From positions 1 through 15,293 of the forward strand of contig JARLGP010000078.1 in assembly GCA_031292735.1 (NCBI GenBank): a stretch of DNA of 15,293 bases, in the 5' to 3' direction. The DNA is from Holophaga sp. (GTDB lineage Bacteria > Acidobacteriota > Holophagae > Holophagales > Holophagaceae). Under the pieces are notes generated by a model, which saw only the letters and a list, made by a program, of their open reading frames with translations, was not told where the DNA came from and made no database searches. This document shows, piece by piece, positions 6,728 through 11,954 of the stretch. Position 1 is the stretch's first letter. Each line of letters opens with the position of its first letter. A program made the position numbers and the translations under genes.

Positions 6728-8320
6728 CTACCGAAGGGTTCCAGTTACCTCCGGCCGCACCAGGCCGCCAAACGGCCCCTTGGAATTGATGTTCACCGAA
6801 CGCACCATGGAAAGGGTGTTTTCCGTGAGCTTCAGGGTCACCTGGTCGCGGAAGGCCATTTCCGGATGGGTCCAGTCCAGTTGCAGGGTGTGGTCGTCCA
6901 CCCACTGGGCGGAAGCGACGATTTTCTGGGCCGGGTTCTGGTACTGGTGGTGCAGGTAGTTCCCGGTCATGGTGGTGGAACCTGCGATCCAGGACCCGAG
7001 GCCGTTGACCACGGTGTGCGTGCCGCGCTGGTCTTTCATCGTGTAGGTCACGCTGTCCCGGGTGAAGGCCAGGGTGATTTCGCTGATCCCGTCCCCGTTC
7101 CCGGCGATCCGGAAGGTCTTGCCGCTGATCTTCCCCACCAGGGGAGAATCGGTGGGCATGGCCCGCGGCAGGAGGTTCAAGCGCTCCCCCTTGGCCTTGA
7201 GGATCCCGGTGTACTTGCCGTCGTACTGGCGCGTGGCGTCCGCCAGGGTCGGCTTGACCACCGTGTCCTTGATCACGGAGGCGATCTTGGACGACTCGGC
7301 CGAGGTCCCCCCCGTGGTGCCCACCACCATGTTCAGTTCCGGAACGATGGCGATCTCCTGGCCGAATACGCCGGCGGCCACCAGGATGCCGTTCCGGTTC
7401 CACCAGTGGAGGTTGTAGACCTCCTGGCCATCGTTGAACGCGCCCTTGTAGCCCAGGGAATAGTTGCACCATTCCTCCGTGAGGATGCGTTCGCCGTTCC
7501 ACAGGCCCTTCTGCTGGTACAGGATGCCGATCTTGAGCAGGTCCATGGGCTTGACCATGATGCCGTTGCCTCCGGAGCTGATGCCCTCGGGGCTCTTCTG
7601 CCAGCTGAACTGGGCGATGCCAAGCTTCTTGACCAGCTTTTCCCGGATCACGTCCTCGGCGGTCATGCCCATGGCCTTCTGCACCATGGCGGACACCATG
7701 TAGGCGTTGCCGCTGGAATACTGGTACTTGGTGCCGGGCTTGTAGGGCACCGGCTCTTTCATGAAGGCGTCGAGCCAACTGGTTTTCAGGGGACGCCATT
7801 CATTGCCGCTGATCTCCCTGCCGTGCCCGCTGCGCATGGTGATCAGGTCGAAGAAGGTCATGGCCTTCAGGTTGTCGCTGGCGTCCTTGGGCACCCGGTC
7901 CGGAAAATAATCCACCACCTTGTCCGTGAACTTGAGCTTGCCCTCGGTGAAGGCGATTCCCGCCGCCGTGTTGGTGAATACTTTGGTCAGCGAATGGATG
8001 ATGTACGGATCATCCGGATTGTAGGGGCTGTAATAGCCCTCGAAGATCACCTGGCCGTCCACGGCCACCAGCAGGCTGTGCAGCTCGATGTTGCGCTTCT
8101 CGAATTCATTGAGCATGTCCAGGAGGTAGCCCGACGAAATGCCCTTGCTCTCCGGCGTGGCCCGCGGCAGTGGCGTGCTTCGTGCCGGTTCCGCCTGCCG
8201 GTTGACGCTTGGCGAATCACCGCCGGGCTGGGCCGCGCCCGCCGGTGCCGCCGCGCCCAGGGCCATGCAGGCGGCCGATGCCAACGCCCCGAAGGAAATC
8301 CAAGTCGTCCATCTACCCAT
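6728..8320 (-). CDS. Secreted serine hydrolase of the beta-lactamase/esterase (class C) fold
   Basis: The protein has 530 residues. Residues 1-30 form a Sec signal peptide: Arg near the N terminus, an alanine-rich hydrophobic core, and an AGA-AQ-like cleavage site near 29/30. This is followed by a Pro/Ser-rich linker. The catalytic SxxK tetrad is S110-L-T-K113 (IHSLTKVFT), and the second motif is Y201-S-S in QYSSGNAYM. The third region is GVFGQE with the following strand IAIVPELNMVV around 317-333. A domain of about 150 residues from 370 to the end looks beta-rich. By family it could be a D,D-peptidase, an esterase or a 6-aminohexanoate-oligomer hydrolase-like enzyme; the YSS rather than YxN motif leans to the esterase/NylB side. 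ATG 8320 is chosen because AGGAGA lies 5 bases upstream (8326-8331). It lies between hcp and the molybdenum hydroxylase locus with no clear functional link to either. Confidence 0.88.
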   Translation of the reverse strand: MGRWTTWISFGALASAACMALGAAAPAGAAQPGGDSPSVNRQAEPARSTPLPRATPESKGISSGYLLDMLNEFEKRNIELHSLLVAVDGQVIFEGYYSPYNPDDPYIIHSLTKVFTNTAAGIAFTEGKLKFTDKVVDYFPDRVPKDASDNLKAMTFFDLITMRSGHGREISGNEWRPLKTSWLDAFMKEPVPYKPGTKYQYSSGNAYMVSAMVQKAMGMTAEDVIREKLVKKLGIAQFSWQKSPEGISSGGNGIMVKPMDLLKIGILYQQKGLWNGERILTEEWCNYSLGYKGAFNDGQEVYNLHWWNRNGILVAAGVFGQEIAIVPELNMVVGTTGGTSAESSKIASVIKDTVVKPTLADATRQYDGKYTGILKAKGERLNLLPRAMPTDSPLVGKISGKTFRIAGNGDGISEITLAFTRDSVTYTMKDQRGTHTVVNGLGSWIAGSTTMTGNYLHHQYQNPAQKIVASAQWVDDHTLQLDWTHPEMAFRDQVTLKLTENTLSMVRSVNINSKGPFGGLVRPEVTGTLR

Positions 8321-8396
8321 TTCATTCTCCTAAGCGTTCCACGAAAGACAGCAGGCTCGCTGCGACCGTGATTCGGGCTGTGAGGGGTGTCCGGAC

Positions 8397-8402
8397 AGCA
8401 TA
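8397..8402 (-). promoter_or_regulatory. Weak candidate -10 for the serine hydrolase gene
   Basis: TATGCT on the - strand lies about 77 bp before the start codon. The hexamer 18 bp upstream of it (TTACCG) is a poor -35. The surrounding gap (8321-8510) otherwise holds only short GC-rich inverted repeats, such as GCCCG/CGGGC at 8492-8504 just after the ferredoxin-like remnant. It shows no U-tract terminator. Confidence 0.25.
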
Positions 8403-8510
8403 CCGCGCCCCGCGTCCTTCCGGTAAGGCCCTCTGCCACGGCGGCCGAAGGCCCCGGGGGCGATTCGGCGGCGCGTATCTGCAGCGCCTTCGCCCGGATC
8501 GGGCCCGGGG

Positions 8511-8632
8511 TCAGGCCAGGATGATGCCCCGCAGGTCGACGATGCCTTTCTGCGGGCAGCGGGTCACGCACGCCCGCAAATGCCGGTGCCGCCGCCGCGG
8601 GTGTGGGCCCTTGGCGGCGGCGCCGGGCTCAT
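8511..8632 (-). pseudogene. Eroded ferredoxin-like remnant overlapping the stop of the fused molybdenum hydroxylase gene
   Basis: An ATG (8632-8630) overlaps the TGA of the upstream enzyme gene as ATGA. The frame stops after about 20 codons, just past a Cys. In the neighbouring frame the text continues as ACVTRCPQKGIVDLRGIILA and stops at 8511-8513. Adding one G in the GCGGGCG stretch joins the frames to ICGACVTRCPQKGI, the CxxCxxxCP end of a bacterial [4Fe-4S] ferredoxin. Even when joined, the first cysteine of a full CxxCxxCxxxCP set is missing and the N-terminal part is low-complexity, so this is more likely a decayed fragment than an intact gene. A sequencing error in the G run is possible. 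A ferredoxin here would make sense as electron acceptor for an enzyme that lacks an FAD domain. Confidence 0.4.
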
Positions 8633-11313
8633 TTCCTGGCCTTCCGGTAGTAGGTCCCCTCCATGGGGAGCTTGTAGCGGAACACGCCGTCCATCTTGTA
8701 ATAGGCGTTCTGGCAGGCCGGGGCGGCCATGCAGCAGACGATCTCTCCGATTCCCTTGGCGCCGAAGGCCACGCCATCGGTGCTGTTCTTCTCGATGAGG
8801 TGGACCTTGACCGGCGGCATGAAGGTGGCCTTGGGGATCCCCAGCGTGCCCAGCTTGGCCTGGGGGATGCCCGCCTTCAGCGGGAAGTCCTCGGTGAGGG
8901 CGTAGCCGAGCCCCATGGCCACGCCGCCGTCCACCTGGCCTTCGGCGGAAAGGGGATTGATGGCCCTGCCGATGTCATGGGCGGCGATGACTTCCACCAG
9001 CTTGCCGGCGCCGTCGACCACCACCAGCTGGGTGGCGAATCCGTAGGCGATGTGGCTTACCGGGTTCGGCTTGGGCGAGCCCATGGGGTCGGATTTGAAG
9101 TCGAACTCCCCCTTGTAGGTCCGGCCTTCCAGCTCGGCCAGGCTGAGCCCCTGGTCCAGGTCGACCTTCAGCTTCAGGGAGGAGACCCGGGCCGCCTCCC
9201 CCGCGAAGGTGGTCTGCCGGGACGCGGTGGTGGTGCCCGAATCGGGGGTCAGCAGGGTGTCCGGATGCTCCACCTCCACCTGGTTGCGGGCCAGGCCGGT
9301 GACTTCGCATACGATCTGCAGCAGGACCGTCTGCACCCCCTGGCCGATGGCTCCGGCCGAGCACCGGATGTGCACCTTGCCGTCCAGGACGGCCAGGTTG
9401 CAGCGGCCGATGTCCGGCACTCCGACTCCGACCCCGGCGTTCTTCATGGCGGAGGCGATGCCCACGTGGAGGTCGGGGTCCGCTTCGTACCGCTCGAAGG
9501 CTTCCTTCACCGCCTCGAGGGTCTCCACCATGGCCGTGCCGGGGTCGGCGATCTGCCCGTTGGGGAGGGACTGGCCGGGCCGGATGGCGTTGCGGTAGCG
9601 GAATTCCCATCCCGACAGCCCCACCTTTTCCGCCAGCTGGTTGATGAGGCACTCCACCGCCAGGCAGGACTGGGTCACGCCGAAGCCGCGGAAGGCTCCG
9701 GCCGGGGGGTTGTTGGTGTAGTACGCAGTCCCTTCCACATCCAGGTTCTGGTAGTTGTACGGCCCCCCCGCATGGGTGCAGGCCCGCTGCAGGACCGGCC
9801 CGCCCAGGGAAGCGTAGGCGCCCGTGTCGGACTTGATCCGCGCCTGCAGCCCCAGCAGGATGCCGTGCTCGTCGCAGCCGATGCGGCCGTGGATCTCCAT
9901 GGCGTGGCGCTTGGGATGGTAGTTGATGCTCTCCTGCCGGCTGAAACTGACCTTCACCGGGCGCTTGCATAGGTAGGCGCAGAGGGCGGCCTGGTGCTGC
10001 ACGCTCATGTCCTCCTTGCCGCCGAACCCGCCCCCCACCACGGCGCTCTGGATCCGCACCTTGTCCAGGGGCAGCCCGAGGTAGTTGCTCAGCTCGTGGT
10101 ACTCGTCGTAGATGCCCTGGCCGCCCGTGATGACTCGGATCCCGTCGCCATCCGGCAGGCCGATGGCCGTTTCCGGCTCCATGAAGGCATGCTCCACGGG
10201 CGGCACGAAGAAGGTCCCCTCCACCACGTGCGCGGCCCGGGCCAGGGCGTCCTCCGCGTTCCCCCGCTTGATGAGTTCGTGGTAGAACACGTTGTTGGTG
10301 GGCACCACCCATTTGCCGAACTGGGAGAACCCTTCCGCATGCACCTGGTGGGCGCCGGGGACCGCGGCCTCGTCGCAGCTGCAGATGGGTTCCAGCTCCT
10401 CGTACTGGACCTGCACGGCCTTGGCCGCCGCCTCGGCCTGGTCCCGGGTTTCCGCCACCACCATGGCCAGCGTGTCCCCGCAGCACTTGGTCTGTTCCCC
10501 CACGGCGATCATGCCCGGCCAATCCTGGGCCAGATGGCCGATGTAGCGTTTGCCCGGGATGTCCTTGGCCGTGTAGACCGCCACGACGCCCGGCATGGCC
10601 AGGGCCTTGGCCGGATCGATGGACAGGATCTTCGCCCGGGCGAACCTGCTGAACACGTTCTTGCCGTACAGCATCCCCTCGAAGGAGAAGTCGTCGGCGT
10701 ACTTGGCCAGGCCCAGGGCCTTGGGGCGTGCGTCCACCCGGAACACCCGGTCGCCGACCTTGCCCAGGGGGCTGGTTTCCGGGATGTCCAGACCCTCCCG
10801 GAACATCCGGGCGGCCAGCAGCACGGCATCGATGATCTTTATGTAACCTGTGCACCTGCAATAATTGTTTCGAATGGCAAATTTCACTTCGTCGCGGGTG
10901 GGGGCGGGGTTCTGGTCCAGCAGGTTCTTGGCGCACACGACCATCCCGGGAATGCAGAATCCGCACTGCACCGCGCCCGCGGCCGAGAACGCGTAGGCGA
11001 GCACCTCCCGCTCCCGCTCGCTGAACCCCTCGATGGTCAGGATCTTCTTGCCGGCCAGCTTGGACAGCTTCGGCACGCAGGAGCGCACCGTCCGGCCGTC
11101 GATGATGAGCGTGCAGGTGCCGCAGGCGCCCTCCTTGCAGCCGTTCTTCACGGAAGTGATGTTCAGCACGTCGCGCAGGAAATCGATCAGGAGCATGTCC
11201 CGGTCCGATTCGTAGTCCCTGCCGTTGATGGTGACCCGGAGGGCCACCCCGGGTCCAAGGGGCGCCTGGGCCACGGCCTTGCCGTCCATGCCGGGGACAG
11301 AATGGCCGGTCAT
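8629..11313 (-). CDS. Fused [2Fe-2S]-molybdopterin hydroxylase, selenium-dependent xanthine dehydrogenase/MOP-like
   Basis: The protein has 894 residues. First [2Fe-2S] cluster: C59-x4-C64-x2-C67-x11-C79. Second: C117-x2-C120 (QCGFC) with C152-R-C154 (CRCTG). The molybdopterin part starts near 185 (VGDRVFRVDARPK) and has GGGFGGKED, AFRGFG and GQGVQT. The catalytic Glu is E857 in FGAKGIGE. Length and order match D. gigas aldehyde oxidoreductase (MOP) and the anaerobe selenium-dependent xanthine dehydrogenases. EREREVLAYAFSAAGAVQCG favours the latter, which hydroxylate purines. No FAD domain is present, so electrons must leave through a separate FAD protein or ferredoxin. It is cytoplasmic, with no Tat signal. 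ATG 11313 is used because AGGAGAC lies 4 bases upstream; longer frames would enter the leader. The first 13 codons copy the start of the divergent Mo-subunit gene. The substrate is inferred, not shown. Confidence 0.88.
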   Translation of the reverse strand: MTGHSVPGMDGKAVAQAPLGPGVALRVTINGRDYESDRDMLLIDFLRDVLNITSVKNGCKEGACGTCTLIIDGRTVRSCVPKLSKLAGKKILTIEGFSEREREVLAYAFSAAGAVQCGFCIPGMVVCAKNLLDQNPAPTRDEVKFAIRNNYCRCTGYIKIIDAVLLAARMFREGLDIPETSPLGKVGDRVFRVDARPKALGLAKYADDFSFEGMLYGKNVFSRFARAKILSIDPAKALAMPGVVAVYTAKDIPGKRYIGHLAQDWPGMIAVGEQTKCCGDTLAMVVAETRDQAEAAAKAVQVQYEELEPICSCDEAAVPGAHQVHAEGFSQFGKWVVPTNNVFYHELIKRGNAEDALARAAHVVEGTFFVPPVEHAFMEPETAIGLPDGDGIRVITGGQGIYDEYHELSNYLGLPLDKVRIQSAVVGGGFGGKEDMSVQHQAALCAYLCKRPVKVSFSRQESINYHPKRHAMEIHGRIGCDEHGILLGLQARIKSDTGAYASLGGPVLQRACTHAGGPYNYQNLDVEGTAYYTNNPPAGAFRGFGVTQSCLAVECLINQLAEKVGLSGWEFRYRNAIRPGQSLPNGQIADPGTAMVETLEAVKEAFERYEADPDLHVGIASAMKNAGVGVGVPDIGRCNLAVLDGKVHIRCSAGAIGQGVQTVLLQIVCEVTGLARNQVEVEHPDTLLTPDSGTTTASRQTTFAGEAARVSSLKLKVDLDQGLSLAELEGRTYKGEFDFKSDPMGSPKPNPVSHIAYGFATQLVVVDGAGKLVEVIAAHDIGRAINPLSAEGQVDGGVAMGLGYALTEDFPLKAGIPQAKLGTLGIPKATFMPPVKVHLIEKNSTDGVAFGAKGIGEIVCCMAAPACQNAYYKMDGVFRYKLPMEGTYYRKARK

Positions 11314-11328
11314 TGGAGTCTCCTGAAG
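11275..11328 (-). repeat. Start-region repeat, copy A2 (ribosome-binding site plus first codons of the fused enzyme)
   Basis: This 54-bp unit runs from CTTCAGGAG through GGCAAGGCC on the - strand. It matches copy A1 (11343-11396) at 42 of 54 bases, 68 bp away in tandem, and also matches the start of the divergent + gene (11901-11954). The first codons read M-T-G-H-S-V-P-x-x-D-G-K-A. That resembles the normal N terminus of a Mo subunit rather than the [2Fe-2S] domain they precede here. Confidence 0.75.
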
Positions 11329-11381
11329 CCGGCGAGGGCCGTGGCCTTGCCGTCGCTCCTGGGGACTGGGGTACCGATCAT
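11310..11381 (-). CDS. 23-codon upstream ORF / truncated copy of the Mo-subunit start, coupled to the fused enzyme
   Basis: ATG 11381 has its own CAGGAGA ribosome-binding site. It encodes 23 residues beginning MIGTPVPRSDGKA and ending in a TGA that overlaps the ATG of the fused enzyme as ATGA. The first 13 residues match the divergent gene's start (MIGTSVPRRDGRA), and the nucleotides match at 46 of 54 positions. So it arose as a copied gene start, not as a random short ORF. It may act by translational coupling, delivering ribosomes to the enzyme start, or it may be an inert by-product of duplication. The reading frame has stayed open and both ribosome-binding sites are intact, which favours translation. 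No protein function is expected. Confidence 0.5.
   Translation of the reverse strand: MIGTPVPRSDGKATALAGFRRLQ
11318..11324 (-). promoter_or_regulatory. Ribosome-binding site of the fused molybdenum hydroxylase gene
   Basis: AGGAGAC on the - strand lies 4 bases before ATG 11313. It is embedded in the last codons of the 23-codon upstream ORF, so ribosomes finishing that ORF end exactly at this start (ATGA overlap). Confidence 0.75.
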
Positions 11382-11396
11382 TGGGGTCTCCTGAAG
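11343..11396 (-). repeat. Start-region repeat, copy A1 (upstream ORF start)
   Basis: This is the second copy of the ribosome-binding-site-plus-first-codons unit on the - strand. It is closer to the + strand gene's copy at 11901-11954 (46 of 54 bases) than to its tandem neighbour at 11275-11328 (42 of 54). That suggests the inverted copy came first and a tandem duplication or older divergence produced the other. Confidence 0.75.
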
Positions 11397-11405
11397 ATGC
11401 ATCCA

Positions 11406-11425
11406 GGTTCCCGGATGGGGGAACC
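11406..11425 (-). promoter_or_regulatory. Hairpin just upstream of the upstream-ORF ribosome-binding site
   Basis: Perfect 7-bp arms GGTTCCC/GGGAACC surround a 6-nt loop. The arm-B leader has a hairpin with nearly the same arms at the matching place (11871-11891), while the sequences between differ. It may be a separate stem that controls access to the ribosome-binding site about 15 bases further on. Confidence 0.45.
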
Positions 11426-11454
11426 ACCGTGTTCGGGGGAGGTCGGAAGCGTCC

Positions 11455-11562
11455 CCCTGCACAGGAACTTGCGTTGAGCGTCGCGATCCGGGGAATCCGG
11501 AGGATTCCCGTGCTTCTACTCGGCCAGGGTGCAGGGAACCATATCGGCGATCTCGCGGCTCC
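11455..11562 (-). promoter_or_regulatory. Candidate structured leader RNA (riboswitch-like), copy A, ahead of the fused enzyme
   Basis: Predicted by eye. Closing stem CCCTGCAC (11529-11536) pairs with GTGCAGGG (11455-11462), 8 bp perfect. Inside it is hairpin GGGAATCC-TCC-GGATTCCC (11491-11509), 8 bp perfect. On the 5' side is stem GGAGCC/GGTTCC (11557-11562 with 11535-11540), sharing two bases with the closing stem. The enclosed 60-nt core is 58/60 identical to copy B. Differences inside the stems mostly preserve pairing. The downstream leader and a hairpin near the ribosome-binding site could be the expression platform. I could not match the conserved core to a riboswitch consensus from memory; the Moco RNA motif is the obvious family to test, given the genes. 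Confidence 0.6.
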
Positions 11563-11577
11563 ACTGCTACAAAGGGG

Positions 11578-11605
11578 ATCATATCGAATTCCCATCTGCT
11601 GTCCA
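11578..11605 (-). promoter_or_regulatory. Sigma-70-type promoter of the fused enzyme transcript
   Basis: On the - strand, TGGACA (11600-11605) is followed by a 16-bp spacer and TATGAT (11578-11583); each hexamer is one base from consensus. The predicted start is near 11571, giving a leader of about 190 nt to the upstream ORF and about 258 nt to the enzyme gene. Confidence 0.65.
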
Positions 11606-11664
11606 TCAAAAACACGGGTTCCCGAGGGCCCCCGGCCCAGGCGAACCCTCCCTGGCCGAAAAAT

Positions 11665-11684
11665 AATACATGTTTCGATGTATT
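11665..11684. promoter_or_regulatory. Second, overlapping palindrome in the operator island
   Basis: 7-bp arms AATACAT/ATGTATT with a 6-bp spacer share their right half with the larger palindrome at 11674-11701. The island therefore holds three similar half-sites in a row. That suggests cooperative binding of one regulator, or a site that can be bound in two registers. Confidence 0.45.
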
Positions 11685-11701
11685 TTCATAAATACATCGA
11701 A
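11674..11701. promoter_or_regulatory. Perfect 12-bp-arm palindromic operator between the divergent molybdenum hydroxylase genes, ModE-like layout
   Basis: Arms TTCGATGTATTT and AAATACATCGAA flank TCAT. The site lies in an AT-rich island (about 11655-11712) inside very GC-rich DNA. Its inner 24 bp begin with CG, end with CG and carry TAT/ATA at the positions where the E. coli ModE operator of modA does. From memory, 14 of 24 positions agree. The centre is near -37 relative to the + promoter, so a bound protein would cover its -35 region; it is about 116 bp upstream of the - transcript start. ModE control would fit genes that need molybdenum cofactor, but a TetR-, GntR- or XdhR-type purine-responsive regulator is equally possible. 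Confidence 0.55.
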
Positions 11702-11709
11702 TGAAATTT

Positions 11710-11718
11710 TGGTATGAT
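11710..11718 (+). promoter_or_regulatory. Extended -10 promoter of the three-subunit molybdenum hydroxylase operon
   Basis: TATGAT (11713-11718) is preceded by TG-G, an extended -10. The -35 position, AAATAC, is poor and lies inside the palindromic operator. The -10 and following CCCC-TTGTAGCAG match the opposite promoter exactly or nearly so, but the -35 regions are unrelated. The two promoters therefore share a core and differ in upstream control. The predicted start is near 11725, giving a leader of about 190 nt. Confidence 0.6.
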
Positions 11719-11733
11719 CCCCCTTGTAGCAGG

Positions 11734-11842
11734 GGGGCCCCGAGGTCGGACGTTTGGGCTCCCCGCACCCTGGCCGAGTCGAAGCACGGGAATCCTCCGG
11801 GTTCCCCGGATCGCGACGCTCAACCCATTGCCCGTGCCGGGG
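11734..11842 (+). promoter_or_regulatory. Candidate structured leader RNA (riboswitch-like), copy B, ahead of the three-subunit enzyme
   Basis: It has the same architecture as copy A. The 5' stem is GGGGCC/GGCTCC (11734-11739 with 11757-11762). The closing stem is CCCCGCAC (11761-11768) with GTGC-C-GGGG (11834-11842), with one bulged or mismatched C. The inner hairpin is GGGAATCC-TCC-GGGTTCCC (11788-11806). Relative to copy A, the inner hairpin changes A-U to G-U, and the 5' stem changes A-U to G-U and G-U to G-C; all keep pairing. The closing stem turns one U-A pair into a C next to a bulged or mismatched C. The 60-nt core is 58/60 identical while sequence on both sides is poorly conserved. 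This is the pattern expected of selection on RNA structure or on a ligand pocket. Confidence 0.6.
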
Positions 11843-11870
11843 GATGCACCCGAACACCTCCTGGCGCACC

Positions 11871-11891
11871 GGTTTCCCGCTTTCGGGAACC
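11871..11891 (+). promoter_or_regulatory. Hairpin just upstream of the Mo-subunit ribosome-binding site
   Basis: GGTTTCCCG pairs with CGGGAACC (one bulged T) around a CTTT loop. It is the counterpart of the hairpin at 11406-11425. It ends 13 bases before the AGGAGG, so it could take part in controlling translation start. Confidence 0.45.
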
Positions 11892-11900
11892 CGCATATGC

Positions 11901-11954
11901 CTTCAGGAGGCCCCGATGATCGGCACCTCAGTCCCCAGACGCGACGGCCGGGCC
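11901..11954 (+). repeat. Start-region repeat, copy B (ribosome-binding site plus first codons of the Mo subunit)
   Basis: This is the + strand member of the three-copy unit CTTCAGGAG...GACGGC. Here the encoded MIGTSVPRRDGRAKVLG is a normal N terminus for a molybdenum hydroxylase large subunit. This copy is therefore the likely ancestor of the two - strand copies. Confidence 0.75.
11905..11910 (+). promoter_or_regulatory. Ribosome-binding site of the Mo-subunit gene
   Basis: A perfect AGGAGG lies 5 bases before ATG 11916. It sets the start there and excludes an in-frame extension of 54 codons through the leader. Confidence 0.85.

Larger units (their letters stand above)
11340..11583 (-). repeat. 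Arm A of the mirror-image promoter/leader repeat
   Basis: Read on the - strand, this stretch is co-linear with 11713-11957 read on the + strand. It has TATGATCCCC, then TTGTAGCAG, then a 60-nt core (11473-11532) identical to the other arm at 58 of 60 positions. A GGTTCCC hairpin, the CTTCAGGAG ribosome-binding site and the first codons follow. The distance from TATGAT to the ATG is 202 bp here and 203 bp in arm B. Flanks of the core have drifted much more than the core itself. Confidence 0.85.

Noticed and set aside
4989..8371. Long + strand open frames (554 and 584 codons) opposite hcp and the serine hydrolase
   Set aside because: They are mirror shadows of the true - strand genes, with no family motifs and no ribosome-binding sites.
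8629..11313. In-frame TGA selenocysteine in the selenium-dependent-type enzyme
   Set aside because: The frame has no internal stop. In this family selenium is a labile non-selenocysteine ligand, so none is expected.
11455..11562. Known riboswitch classes (cobalamin, glycine, c-di-GMP, fluoride, guanidine) for the conserved leader
   Set aside because: None of their signature sequences that I can recall appears in the 60-nt core. The Moco motif is left open because I cannot check its consensus here.
11314..11595. N-terminal extension of 94 codons for the fused molybdenum hydroxylase
   Set aside because: It reads through the promoter and leader and carries no domain; the ribosome-binding site before ATG 11313 and the family length support the shorter protein.
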